Positions 43,449 to 51,904 of a stretch of 64,000 nucleotides of DNA are shown piece after piece. The stretch is taken from positions 248,001 through 312,000 of the forward strand of contig NZ_AUDL01000004.1 in NCBI RefSeq assembly GCF_000425445.1, in the 5' to 3' direction. How positions within the stretch are numbered: position 1 is the stretch's first letter; the number at the start of each line of letters is the position of its first letter. The position numbers and the translations under genes are program-made. The notes under the pieces were generated by a model. It did not search any database and had not been told where the DNA came from. It saw only the letters and a program-made list of their open reading frames with translations. The stretch is from Flavobacterium denitrificans DSM 15936 (lineage in GTDB: Bacteria; Bacteroidota; Bacteroidia; Flavobacteriales; Flavobacteriaceae).

Positions 43449-44783
43449 TTATTTAGTAAGTGATTTTAGTTCGCCTTTTGATTTGATTAAAGAAATCTCT
43501 GCAATTTTATAGTTTAAAACTGCTCTTGTAAAATTATTTTGAGCTTCAAGTGATGCATTTTCAGCGTCTAGCAAATCGGTTAAAGATGCTAATCCTTGAA
43601 GGTAATTGTTTTTTGTATTGCTTAAAATTTCAAGCGCCAAACGCATATTTTCTCTTTGATTATTGATTGTCACAATATTGTTATCAATTTGTGCCATTGC
43701 ATTTCTGTAATCTAAATCAAGAGAAAGTTTAGTGTCTTTAATATCTTCTTGAAGTGATCTGATTTCAACATCTGCCTGTCTTACTTTGGCACGAGTTCCA
43801 AAACCTGTAAAAATTGGGACATGTAAATTCAATCCAATTGAAGAGTAGTCTGACCAATAAACACCATCTGCTGGTTTTGCAAACCAAGGCATTTGCGGAC
43901 CTTGGCCAATATAATTATATCCTGCAGTTAACGAAAGTGTTGGGTAATATCCTGCTTCAACAGCTTTCTTGTTAAAAACTAAAAGCTCTTCCTGTTTTTT
44001 CAAAAGCAGATATTCTGTTCTGTTTTCGATATTGGGTTGTTCAGTCAATGCAGCCGGAACAACTTCAAATTGTTCTTTTGGCATTGTAATTTGAGTCTCA
44101 ATAGGCATTCCCATATAAAACTTCAATGCATTTTCCTGCAAAGTAATTTGATTTTTAACTTGTTGACGGTCGGTATCAATGTTTGACATTTTTACGATAA
44201 TACGGTCTAAGTCTATTTTTTTTGCCAAACCATTATCAAACTGACCTTGTACAATGTCACGAACTTTTGTTGTATTTACATAACTGCTGTCCAATAAAAT
44301 CAATCTTTCTTTCTGAACATATACTGCATAGTAGTTGTTAGCAACTCTTTCAATAACTTGTTCTTCTGTCAATTGATCATTTATTTGATAAAATTCGCGA
44401 GTAGTTTGTGCTGCTCTTAAACCTGTAAAAACCGACTGATCAAAGATTGCCTGAGTTAAAGAAAGACCTCCAACTGATGTCCACTTTTGACCAAATGCAG
44501 CTTGAATCGTAGTTCCTGGTTGGCCAAATCCTGCTCCATCAATTACTGTTGTCTGAATAACTGGATTGTATGTCAAGTTTCCGTTTGCAGAAATTTGTGG
44601 CAATGCTCTTGCGCGAATTTCCTGAATTTGGTATTCGCTGTTCTCAACCTGTAATTTTGCCTTTTTAGCTTCGGCTTTATTTTGGAGCGCGTAGTTAACG
44701 GCATCCTTTAAGGTTAGCGTTGTGACTTGTGCATTGGCAGACAAGCCAAGAGAGCACAAAAGTATTACAATTATTTTTTTCAT
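43449..44783 (-). CDS. TolC-family outer-membrane efflux protein
   Basis: A 444-aa protein with a signal peptide (MKKIIVILLCSLGLSANAQ) and two OEP repeats of long helices rich in Gln, Asn and Glu, with the typical VPIFTGFGTRAKVRQADVEI in the second repeat. Trimers form the outer-membrane channel and periplasmic tunnel of tripartite pumps. It is the second gene of the tetR-tolC-adaptor-permease transcript, 21 bp after tetR. Confidence 0.93.
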   Translation of the reverse strand: MKKIIVILLCSLGLSANAQVTTLTLKDAVNYALQNKAEAKKAKLQVENSEYQIQEIRARALPQISANGNLTYNPVIQTTVIDGAGFGQPGTTIQAAFGQKWTSVGGLSLTQAIFDQSVFTGLRAAQTTREFYQINDQLTEEQVIERVANNYYAVYVQKERLILLDSSYVNTTKVRDIVQGQFDNGLAKKIDLDRIIVKMSNIDTDRQQVKNQITLQENALKFYMGMPIETQITMPKEQFEVVPAALTEQPNIENRTEYLLLKKQEELLVFNKKAVEAGYYPTLSLTAGYNYIGQGPQMPWFAKPADGVYWSDYSSIGLNLHVPIFTGFGTRAKVRQADVEIRSLQEDIKDTKLSLDLDYRNAMAQIDNNIVTINNQRENMRLALEILSNTKNNYLQGLASLTDLLDAENASLEAQNNFTRAVLNYKIAEISLIKSKGELKSLTK

Positions 44784-44804
44784 AAATTATGTATATATTG
44801 GCGA

Positions 44805-45404
44805 TTAAACGGTGATTTTTTTAAGTTGTTTTTCTAATTCCTCAATTCCTTTTGGCGTTGCCATGGCTCTCGTGTGATATTCTAGGGCTTCTAATTCTAT
44901 TTGTTGTGCTTCTCTTTCTGAAACTGTAGTCTCATTGATATGAAAAATTAAAGTGTAATAAAATTTCACATAAACATCGATATTCAAATCTTCACGATAT
45001 AAACCATCACGGATTCCTTTTTCAATATTAACTCTGAAATATTGCGTACATTGATCAATTTCGTGAGAAAGTACATTTTGATAAATCTCCGGATAATGTT
45101 TTTTCAATTGATAAATTGGCGATGTATCAATATTGTTTTTAAACATATCACGAAACATTTCTCTGATTTCAAAATTCTCATGAATCGAATTGTAATTCTT
45201 CGCTACAATGGTATCTATAATCTGATGTACTTGATTGTGAACCATCGAAGTGCTCTCTTCAATTAAAACTTCTTTATTGCAGAAATATTTGTAAATCGTT
45301 TTTTTTGAAATACACATTTCGCCTGCAATATCATCCATTGTGACACTTTTAAAACCGAGTTTCAAAAATAGCTCACTAGCTTTTGATATAATTTTGTCTT
45401 TCAT
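44805..45404 (-). CDS. TetR/AcrR-family repressor of the efflux operon
   Basis: From ATG 45404 the protein has 199 aa. The N-terminal helix-turn-helix is KIISKASELFLKLGFKSVTMDDIAGEMCISKKTIYKYFCNKEVLI, a full TetR signature. The helical ligand-binding domain follows. The upstream ATG at 45422 is unlikely because the promoter -7 element at 45424-45431 would start the mRNA at or beyond it. A GGAAACT-N14-AGTTTCC site sits at 45436-45463, just upstream of that element, suggesting autorepression of the whole efflux operon. Identical sites precede the yceI-like gene. Confidence 0.93.
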   Translation of the reverse strand: MKDKIISKASELFLKLGFKSVTMDDIAGEMCISKKTIYKYFCNKEVLIEESTSMVHNQVHQIIDTIVAKNYNSIHENFEIREMFRDMFKNNIDTSPIYQLKKHYPEIYQNVLSHEIDQCTQYFRVNIEKGIRDGLYREDLNIDVYVKFYYTLIFHINETTVSEREAQQIELEALEYHTRAMATPKGIEELEKQLKKITV

Positions 45405-45423
45405 CTTGATTCTCAATTGCATA

Positions 45424-45431
45424 CAAATATA
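45424..45431 (-). promoter_or_regulatory. -7 element of the tetR-efflux operon
   Basis: TATATTTG on the minus strand, exact TAnnTTTG, 19 bp before ATG 45404. Confidence 0.65.
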
Positions 45432-45435
45432 ACTA

Positions 45436-45463
45436 GGAAACTAAAGCTGAAAAAATAGTTTCC
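45436..45463. promoter_or_regulatory. Putative TetR operator, site A
   Basis: GGAAACT, 14-bp spacer, AGTTTCC: perfect 7-bp inverted arms lying 4 bp upstream of the tetR -7 element, over the expected polymerase site. Confidence 0.7.
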
Positions 45464-45509
45464 GTTATTTTTGTACTAATTTTACATTAACTTATTCATT
45501 ATGTAAGAT

Positions 45510-46031
45510 TTATATGCTAAATTCTAAATTTGCAATCAGTTTAATATCTTTTCCAAGCGCTTCTCCATTCTGATGGTTAAATGAATCATAATTCAAACCA
45601 AAATCCTGACGTTTAATATCACCTTTAATTTCAAAAGCTACTTTTTTCTCTCCATTATAAGTGTTTACGCCAATGAATTCTGCATCCAACTCAACAACTC
45701 TAGTCACATCTTTGATTGTCAAATCGCCTTTGAAGAAATTAATATTGTTGTTCACTTTTTGAAATGAAGTCGATTTAAAACTGATTATTGGATGTTCATC
45801 TTCATCAAAGAAATCCTGTAATTGTAAATGAGAATCTATTTGCTGGAAACTTTCATTTTTATTATTTATATCCAATGAAAACTCCACCGATGCATCTTCA
45901 ATTTCATTATCTTCAATATTCACATAACCATCAAATTTATTGGTAATACCCCCTAAATAAGCAATTTTCGAATGTCTCATTTTTATTAAAACATCTGATT
46001 GTGTAGAATCTAAAGTCCAAGTTGTTTTCAT
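45510..46031 (-). CDS. YceI-family protein (lipocalin-like polyisoprenoid-binding fold)
   Basis: A 173-aa YceI-family beta-barrel: WTLDSTQSDVLIKMRHSKIAYLGG start, VEFSLDINNKN, FKSTSFQKVNNNINFFKGDLTIKDVTRVVELDAEF. The family binds polyisoprenoid or other lipids. No signal peptide is present, so this copy is predicted to be cytoplasmic, unlike E. coli YceI. Two copies of the putative TetR operator flank its -7 element, which suggests control by the neighbouring efflux regulator. A polyprenyl synthetase gene is divergent from it. Confidence 0.9.
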   Translation of the reverse strand: MKTTWTLDSTQSDVLIKMRHSKIAYLGGITNKFDGYVNIEDNEIEDASVEFSLDINNKNESFQQIDSHLQLQDFFDEDEHPIISFKSTSFQKVNNNINFFKGDLTIKDVTRVVELDAEFIGVNTYNGEKKVAFEIKGDIKRQDFGLNYDSFNHQNGEALGKDIKLIANLEFSI

Positions 46032-46075
46032 AAATTACTGGTTTTTATTAGTTTACAAATTACAAAACCTTCTAA

Positions 46076-46103
46076 GGAAACTTTTACAGTGTTATGAGTT
46101 TCC
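46076..46103. promoter_or_regulatory. Putative TetR operator, site B
   Basis: GGAAACT (46076-46082), 14-bp spacer, AGTTTCC (46097-46103), downstream of the yceI -7 element. Confidence 0.7.
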
Positions 46104-46114
46104 GTTTAAAGCTG

Positions 46115-46145
46115 CAAATATATACAGGAAACTCTAAATACCAAA
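46115..46145 (-). promoter_or_regulatory. Promoter of the yceI-like gene
   Basis: On the minus strand TTTG (46142-46145), 19-bp spacer, TATATTTG (46115-46122): a full Bacteroidetes promoter. Operator C covers its -33 part. Confidence 0.75.
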
Positions 46146-46154
46146 AAAGTTTCC
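46127..46154. promoter_or_regulatory. Putative TetR operator, site C
   Basis: GGAAACT (46127-46133), 14-bp spacer, AGTTTCC (46148-46154), covering the -33 region of the yceI promoter, 51 bp from site B. Confidence 0.7.
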
Positions 46155-46264
46155 AAGTTTTTTAAAAAATAATTTTAATCCATAAATTTTGTTACGATTT
46201 TCATCAAACCTTAATTTATAAGCCGCATTTAAGATTATTCAAGCGATAATTCATAATTGAATTG

Positions 46265-46272
46265 TATCTTTG
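46265..46272 (+). promoter_or_regulatory. -7 element of the polyprenyl synthetase gene
   Basis: TATCTTTG, exact TAnnTTTG, 26 bp before ATG 46299 and downstream of the earlier ATG at 46257. Confidence 0.65.
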
Positions 46273-46298
46273 AGCCTCGGAAATCAGAATTTCATTTT

Positions 46299-47273
46299 AT
46301 GCACAATATTAGTCAGTACCAGGATTTTTTTATTAGTTATTTAAAAAAACAAAGCATCCAAAAAGAACCTAAAAACCTTTATGAGCCTATTGAATACATA
46401 TTGGGACTTGGCGGAAAACGTATGCGTCCAGTACTTACATTGATGGCTTCGGAGGTTTTTGATACCGATTACACAACAGCTCTTCCGGCTGCAATGGCAG
46501 TTGAAGTTTTTCATAATTTCTCGCTTGTTCATGATGATATTATGGATGACGCACCTTTGCGAAGAGGAGAAGAAACGGTACATGAAAAATGGAATATCAA
46601 CACTGGAATTTTGTCTGGTGATGCCATGCTGATTCTGGCTTATCAATATTTCGAGCAGTATGAGCCAGCAGTTTTTAGAGACTTAGCCAAATTATTCAGC
46701 AAAACAGCGCTTGAAGTTTGCGAAGGACAACAATGGGATGTTGATTTTGAAGAAAGAACTGATGTTACTATTCCGGAATACTTAAAAATGATTGAATACA
46801 AGACAGCAGTTTTAGTTGCCGCCGCAATGAAAATGGGTGCAATTGTGGCTAAAACTTCTGAAAAAGAAGGCGATTTAATTTATGATTTCGGATTGAATTT
46901 AGGATTGGCTTTTCAACTTCAAGATGATTATCTAGACGCTTTTGGAGATCCAGAAACTTTTGGGAAACAAGTTGGTGGCGATATTATCGAAAACAAAAAA
47001 ACCTATTTATACTTAAAAGCCCTAGAATTTTCAACTCCAGAAAAAGCAACCGAATTACAAAAATTATTCACTTTGCAATTGGATGAAAATTCAGAAAAAA
47101 TTGAAACTGCAAAAGCCATTTTTAATGAATCTGGCGCTTCAAAAGCAACACAAGACGCTATAGAAATGTATACTTTTAAAGCTTTTGAAACCTTAGAAAA
47201 AATGGATATTGATTCTGAAAAGAAAAATATCCTGAGGACATTTGGCGAAAATTTAATGGGGCGTAAAGTCTAA
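46299..47273 (+). CDS. Polyprenyl (isoprenyl) diphosphate synthase
   Basis: A 324-aa trans-prenyltransferase starting at ATG 46299. The frame extends to an ATG at 46257, but the -7 element lies between them. The first Asp-rich motif is HDDIMDDAP and the second is LQDDYLDAFGD, with GGKRMRP for substrate binding. It condenses isopentenyl diphosphate units in the cytoplasm to make chains for menaquinone or carotenoid precursors. The residues before the first Asp-rich motif (VEVFHNFSLV) set chain length but do not allow a firm call. Confidence 0.92.
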   Translation: MHNISQYQDFFISYLKKQSIQKEPKNLYEPIEYILGLGGKRMRPVLTLMASEVFDTDYTTALPAAMAVEVFHNFSLVHDDIMDDAPLRRGEETVHEKWNINTGILSGDAMLILAYQYFEQYEPAVFRDLAKLFSKTALEVCEGQQWDVDFEERTDVTIPEYLKMIEYKTAVLVAAAMKMGAIVAKTSEKEGDLIYDFGLNLGLAFQLQDDYLDAFGDPETFGKQVGGDIIENKKTYLYLKALEFSTPEKATELQKLFTLQLDENSEKIETAKAIFNESGASKATQDAIEMYTFKAFETLEKMDIDSEKKNILRTFGENLMGRKV

Positions 47274-47287
47274 AAAAACAACAATAA

Positions 47288-47375
47288 CAATTTCAAAAAT
47301 CAATTTCAATATCAAAAACGAAATAAGTTTAAAATTGAATTTGGAAGTTGTGATTGACATTGATTTTTGAAATTG
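47288..47375. repeat. 16-bp inverted pair in A/T-rich spacer
   Basis: CAATTTCAAAAATCAA (47288-47303) and its exact complement (47360-47375) flank further CAATTTC-like units, in the 109-bp gap after the polyprenyl synthetase gene. Confidence 0.75.
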
Positions 47376-47382
47376 AAAAATT

Positions 47383-47736
47383 ATGTTTGTAGCACCGGTA
47401 AATACAGAAGCATTATTTGAACAAGCACAGGCTGAAACTTTATACTTGAATCTTATTGAACAGCTCAATAAAGATTTTAATTTGGCAAACGAAGGAATTG
47501 ATTTCCCATTGAGCATTGTACCTGAAGAATTAAAGATTCAGCTTCACGAAAAAATCTACAGAATGATTCAGTATAAATTTGCTGAATATTTGAATCTGCT
47601 TTACATTATTGATGTTCCTGAAAACGAAATCAAACAGCTCGACGGCTCTGATTTAGTAATTCTGTCAGAACAGGTTGCTTTTTTGATTTTAAAAAGAGAA
47701 TGGCAGAAGGTTTGGTTTCGGAATTATTATAAGTAA
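47383..47736 (+). CDS. Conserved small cytoplasmic protein, function unknown
   Basis: A 117-aa protein without signal or membrane segment, mostly helical (EQAQAETLYLNLIEQLNKDFNLA, EELKIQLHEKIYRMIQYKFAEYLNLLYIID). It ends EWQKVWFRNYYK. I recognise it only as a short protein often found next to prenyl synthetase genes in Flavobacteria, from memory; no domain name comes to mind. It is probably cotranscribed with that gene, despite the repeat between them. Confidence 0.75.
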   Translation: MFVAPVNTEALFEQAQAETLYLNLIEQLNKDFNLANEGIDFPLSIVPEELKIQLHEKIYRMIQYKFAEYLNLLYIIDVPENEIKQLDGSDLVILSEQVAFLILKREWQKVWFRNYYK

Positions 47737-47739
47737 GAT

Positions 47740-47774
47740 TCTGAGGTACTAAGTTGCTAAGATTCTAAGGTTTT
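47740..47774. repeat. Octamer array, left copy
   Basis: Read on the minus strand it gives CTTAGAAT, CTTAGCAA, CTTAGTAC, CTCAGAAT: four 8-bp units. It is the inverted counterpart of the array at 48345-48380 across the lipoprotein gene, with an exact AAGATTCTAAGGTTTTT match at its inner end. Confidence 0.8.
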
Positions 47775-48331
47775 TTATCATTGGGACGCACTATATTATG
47801 CAATTTCTCTAATTCGGTCCAAAGTCCAAAATACTGGGTGTCAACTTTACTTCCAATAATTTGGAAACGACCACATTTAAAACAAATCTTTGCTATTCCA
47901 ATTGTCTTTTCTTTCTTTTTAAAAATAAAGATATCGCGGTATTCAGGAACACACGCATATGCACTCATTTGAAGAGAATCTTTTACGCTGAAAACATTTT
48001 CAATTTCCTTTTGCTGTTTAGTCGTAAGATTGGATTTCTTATAATTATGACTTAACAAAATTTCTTCAAAACTCTTTTTAGGAATACTATCAGGAAAATA
48101 TCCCATAAATAAATCTTCAAATTCCTTCTCTTTTTTTGATTTTTTACTTTTTCCTCCAGAAATAATTATGCTGTCAAGAGTATAATTCACAAAATAATGA
48201 TCAATTCTATCAGAATCAAAAAAAGGCCGCAATTCTTTTTTCGCAACTTTTTCCTTATCAACATCTGATTTCTTTGAATTATTACAGCTTAAAACTATAA
48301 TTGCTGTAATTATAAAAACAACTTTCTTCAA
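47765..48331 (-). CDS. Lipoprotein of unknown function
   Basis: A 188-aa lipoprotein with the lipobox IVLSC (Cys16), followed by a Lys/Asp/Ser-rich charged linker. A cysteine motif CFKCG occurs near residue 150 and a further Cys at ~126 (YACVPEYRDIFIF), which could bind metal or form a disulfide. I do not recognise the family. The gene is bracketed by inverted octamer arrays and lies opposite to its neighbours, so it may be a separate insertion. Confidence 0.75.
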   Translation of the reverse strand: MKKVVFIITAIIVLSCNNSKKSDVDKEKVAKKELRPFFDSDRIDHYFVNYTLDSIIISGGKSKKSKKEKEFEDLFMGYFPDSIPKKSFEEILLSHNYKKSNLTTKQQKEIENVFSVKDSLQMSAYACVPEYRDIFIFKKKEKTIGIAKICFKCGRFQIIGSKVDTQYFGLWTELEKLHNIVRPNDKKP

Positions 48332-48344
48332 CTTTTCGCTTTTA

Positions 48345-48380
48345 AAAACCTTAGAATCTTAGCATCTCAGCACCTTAGCA
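48345..48380. repeat. Octamer array, right copy
   Basis: CTTAGAAT, CTTAGCAT, CTCAGCAC, CTTAGCAT follow one another as 8-bp units just before the lipoprotein start. AAAAACCTTAGAATCTT is the exact complement of the sequence at 47758-47774. Confidence 0.8.
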
Positions 48381-48385
48381 TCTTT

Positions 48386-48937
48386 TTAAAAATAAACTCT
48401 CACAAAAGGCATAAATCCAGATCCGTAAAGACTTTTATTAGGATTATATAAAACATCATAGCGGGCACCTATTGTAACATTATTTGTTCTATATCCTGCA
48501 CCTAAATATAATGCGGTATTCCAATAACTATCTGAATATGATGGGAAATTATAGGTAGCTTCATATTGGGTATCTACTCTCACTTGTTCCAATTCAGCAG
48601 ATAACTGAATTTCTGGAATTGGATTTACCAATCCTATAAGACTTCCTCCCCAAACAAAAGATTCGTAATAATTTTTCTGATATAAATAACCAAACTGCAG
48701 TCCAGCACCAACTGAAACTATTGGATTGATGTTGTAAATAGCACTCGGCATAACCGAAATATTGGTATAACCTGAACCAAAACCCAATCCAAGTCCGCCC
48801 CCAAATTGCACTTTATCCCAAAAATGATTGCTGTTATCTATAACATAATTTTGCTGTGCTTTCGCATTGGTTGAAAATAAAACTGCCAAAATCACAAAAA
48901 AAGAATTGAAAACGATTGAAATTTGATTTTTATTCAT
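48386..48937 (-). CDS. Outer-membrane beta-barrel protein, small
   Basis: A 183-aa protein with signal peptide (ending STNAKAQQ) and a mature part of alternating hydrophobic strands with Gly and aromatic residues (VQFGGGLGLGFGSGYTN, NTALYLGAGYRTN, FMPFVRVYF), ending in Phe as outer-membrane barrels do. About eight strands are likely. Homologues beside sucA are sometimes named after 2-oxoglutarate decarboxylase, but nothing in this sequence supports an enzyme. It is divergent from sucA. Confidence 0.8.
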   Translation of the reverse strand: MNKNQISIVFNSFFVILAVLFSTNAKAQQNYVIDNSNHFWDKVQFGGGLGLGFGSGYTNISVMPSAIYNINPIVSVGAGLQFGYLYQKNYYESFVWGGSLIGLVNPIPEIQLSAELEQVRVDTQYEATYNFPSYSDSYWNTALYLGAGYRTNNVTIGARYDVLYNPNKSLYGSGFMPFVRVYF

Positions 48938-49009
48938 AGTTAACGTTTATTTTAACAAATTTTTACGTAAAAGTACGTAAAAAAAAGATTTAAATAAATG
49001 TGATTGTTG

Positions 49010-49017
49010 TACTTTTG
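49010..49017 (+). promoter_or_regulatory. -7 element of sucA
   Basis: TACTTTTG, exact TAnnTTTG, 37 bp before the sucA ATG. Confidence 0.6.
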
Positions 49018-49054
49018 CGTTTCTATATAACAAAAAAGTATATTCACTCATATT

Positions 49055-51829
49055 ATGGATAGGTTTTCATTTTTAAACGCAGCGCATACCGAGTTTTTTG
49101 CACAATTATACGATCAATATTTAGTTAACCCAGACAGCGTTGAGCCTAGCTGGAGAAGTTTTTTTCAAGGTTTTGACTTTGGAATGACGACTTATAATGA
49201 CGAAAATCCTGTGCAAACAATTGTTGAGTACGTGACAAGCGACAACACAGATTACAGTCAGGTTTCAGAAAAACTAAAGAAAGAATTCAACGTTTTAAAA
49301 TTAATTGACGGATACCGTACGCGCGGGCATTTATTCACGAAGACAAATCCTGTTCGTGACCGAAGAACTTCATCTCCAACTTTGGATATCGAAAACTTCG
49401 GATTATCTACAGCTGACCTCTCAATTGTTTTTGATGCTGCACAAACAATCGGAATGGTACCTTCTTCTTTACAAGATATCGTAAACCGTTTAAAAGCTAT
49501 TTACTGCCAACATATTGGTATTGAATACATGTATATCAGAAATCCTGGCGTTGTAAAATGGATTCAAGATAAATTAGCTGTAAATGTTAATCAGCCTACT
49601 TTCTCTACTGAAGAAAAGAAAACAATCTTAAATAAATTAAACGAAGCTGTATCTTTTGAGAATTTCCTTCATACTAAATATGTGGGTCAAAAACGTTTCT
49701 CATTAGAAGGTGGAGAATCTATCATTCCTGCTCTTGACGCTTTGATCGAACAAGCTGCGGAAAAAGGTGTTGAACAATTCGTAATGGGAATGGCTCACCG
49801 TGGTCGTTTGAACGTTTTGGCAAACATCTTCGGAAAATCTACTCAAGATATCTTTGGTGAGTTTGACGGAAAAGATTACGATCAAGAATATTTTGACGGT
49901 GACGTAAAATACCACTTAGGCCTTACTGCCGACAGAAAAACGAGATCTGGAAAAAGCATCAACATTAATTTGGCACCAAACCCTTCTCACCTAGAAACTG
50001 TTGGAGCTGTAATTGAAGGTATCACAAGAGCAAAACAAGATAAATATTATGCTGATGATTTCTCTAAAGTATTGCCAATCGCAGTACACGGAGATGCTGC
50101 AATTGCAGGTCAAGGTATTTTATATGAAATTATTCAGATGGCACAACTTGACGGTTACAAAACTGGAGGAACAATCCACATTGTAATCAACAACCAAGTT
50201 GGATTCACGACTAACTATTTAGACGCTCGTTCATCAACTTATTGTACAGACGTTGCTAAAGTAACTTTATCGCCAGTATTACACGTAAATGCTGATGATG
50301 CTGAAGCAGTTGTACACGCTGTATCTTTTGCATTAGACTACAGAATGCAATTTGGACGTGACGTATTTATCGATTTATTAGGATATAGAAAATACGGTCA
50401 TAACGAAGGTGACGAACCTCGTTTCACCCAACCAGTTTTATATAAAATCATTGCTAAACATAAAAACCCAAGGGACATTTACGCTGAGAAGTTATTATCT
50501 GATGGTGTAATCGATGCTTCTTATGTAAATGGTTTAGAAAAACAATACAAATCTAAATTAGAAGAAAACTTAGAAGCTTCTCGTAAAAAAGATTTGACTA
50601 TCATCACTCCATTCATGAAAAATGAATGGGAAGGATTTGTTCAGGTAACAGATACTCAAATGCTTCAAAAAGTAGATACTACTTTTGACAAAAAAGGCTT
50701 AGATTCTATTATCAACACCATCTCAACGTTGCCTGCTGATAAAAAATTCATCAGCAAAATAACTAAGATCGTTACAGACAGAAAAACAGGATACGACAAC
50801 AACACAGTTGATTGGGGAACTGCAGAAGCATTAGCTTACGGATCTCTTTTAACAGAAGGATTTGACGTTCGTATTTCTGGTCAAGATGTTGAGCGTGGTA
50901 CTTTCTCTCACCGTCATGCTGTAGTTAAGGTAGAAGATTCTGAAGAAGAAGTAATTCTTTTGAATGGAATTGAAAACAAAAAAGGAAAATTCGGAGTATT
51001 TAACTCTTTATTATCTGAATACGGAGTTTTAGGTTTTGATTATGGATATGCGTTAGCTAATCCGAAAGCTTTAACAATTTGGGAAGCACAATTTGGAGAT
51101 TTCTCTAACGGAGCTCAAATTATGATTGACCAATACATTTCATGTGGAGAAGACAAATGGAACAACCAAAATGGTATTGTAATGTTGTTGCCTCACGGAT
51201 ATGAAGGACAAGGTGCAGAACACTCTTCTGCAAGAATGGAGCGTTACTTACAACTTTGCGCAAGACATAATATGTATGTTGCAGATTGTACAACGCCAGC
51301 CAACTTCTTCCACTTGTTGAGAAGACAAATGAAAACGAATTTCCGTAAACCTTTGGTAGTTTTCTCTCCAAAAAGTTTATTGCGTGATCCAAGATGTGTT
51401 TCTACAGTTGATGAAATCGCAAACGGAAGCTTCCAAGAAACAATTGATGACAATACAGTAGATAAAAAGAAAGTAAAAACTTTAGTTTTCTGTACAGGTA
51501 AATTCTACTACGACATTGTGGCTGAAAGAGAAAACAACGGAAGAAATGACGTTGCTGTTGTTCGTATTGAGCAATTATTTCCTTTCCCTGTTGAGCAGAT
51601 TAAAGAAATCATTGCAAAATATCCAAATGCAGATGATTATGTTTGGGCACAAGAAGAGCCTAAAAACATGGGGGCTTACAGCTACATGTTAATGAACTTT
51701 GATCTTGTAAAATGGAGATTGGCTTCATTAAAAGCATATTCTGCTCCAGCATCTGGAAGTTACACACGTGCAAAACGCCGTCACGCAGATGCAATCAGAA
51801 TGGTATTCGATAAAAATTTATTTAGATAA
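49055..51829 (+). CDS. sucA: 2-oxoglutarate dehydrogenase E1 component
   Basis: A 924-aa thiamine-diphosphate enzyme that decarboxylates 2-oxoglutarate in the TCA cycle. The N-terminal E2-binding peptide (FLNAAHTEFFAQLYDQYLVNPDSVEPSWRSFF) is typical. The ThDP/metal site includes GDAAIAGQG and the following INNQVGFTTN. The transketolase-like C-terminal half has GQDVERGTFSHRHAV and LLPHGYEGQGAEHSSARMERYLQL. Length is close to E. coli SucA (933 aa). sucB follows in the same direction after a palindrome. Confidence 0.97.
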   Translation: MDRFSFLNAAHTEFFAQLYDQYLVNPDSVEPSWRSFFQGFDFGMTTYNDENPVQTIVEYVTSDNTDYSQVSEKLKKEFNVLKLIDGYRTRGHLFTKTNPVRDRRTSSPTLDIENFGLSTADLSIVFDAAQTIGMVPSSLQDIVNRLKAIYCQHIGIEYMYIRNPGVVKWIQDKLAVNVNQPTFSTEEKKTILNKLNEAVSFENFLHTKYVGQKRFSLEGGESIIPALDALIEQAAEKGVEQFVMGMAHRGRLNVLANIFGKSTQDIFGEFDGKDYDQEYFDGDVKYHLGLTADRKTRSGKSININLAPNPSHLETVGAVIEGITRAKQDKYYADDFSKVLPIAVHGDAAIAGQGILYEIIQMAQLDGYKTGGTIHIVINNQVGFTTNYLDARSSTYCTDVAKVTLSPVLHVNADDAEAVVHAVSFALDYRMQFGRDVFIDLLGYRKYGHNEGDEPRFTQPVLYKIIAKHKNPRDIYAEKLLSDGVIDASYVNGLEKQYKSKLEENLEASRKKDLTIITPFMKNEWEGFVQVTDTQMLQKVDTTFDKKGLDSIINTISTLPADKKFISKITKIVTDRKTGYDNNTVDWGTAEALAYGSLLTEGFDVRISGQDVERGTFSHRHAVVKVEDSEEEVILLNGIENKKGKFGVFNSLLSEYGVLGFDYGYALANPKALTIWEAQFGDFSNGAQIMIDQYISCGEDKWNNQNGIVMLLPHGYEGQGAEHSSARMERYLQLCARHNMYVADCTTPANFFHLLRRQMKTNFRKPLVVFSPKSLLRDPRCVSTVDEIANGSFQETIDDNTVDKKKVKTLVFCTGKFYYDIVAERENNGRNDVAVVRIEQLFPFPVEQIKEIIAKYPNADDYVWAQEEPKNMGAYSYMLMNFDLVKWRLASLKAYSAPASGSYTRAKRRHADAIRMVFDKNLFR

Positions 51830-51840
51830 TTAAAAAAAAT

Positions 51841-51879
51841 GTTTCAAGTTTCATTCCCGATAGCTATCGGGGTTGAAAC
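51841..51879. repeat. Palindrome in the sucA-sucB spacer
   Basis: CCCGATAGCTATCGGG (51856-51871) is a perfect 16-bp palindrome nested in outer arms GTTTCAA (51841-51847) and TTGAAAC (51873-51879). The outer unit matches the heptamer array at 230. Confidence 0.88.
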
Positions 51880-51904
51880 CTTAAAAACCTTAAACAAAAA
51901 CAAG

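Noticed and set aside
48386..48937. 2-oxoglutarate decarboxylase
   Set aside because: The name is used for similar proteins near sucA, but the sequence is a small outer-membrane barrel without cofactor motifs.
51839..51904. 22-residue N-terminal extension of SucB
   Set aside because: These codons come from the spacer palindrome and are outside the family start.
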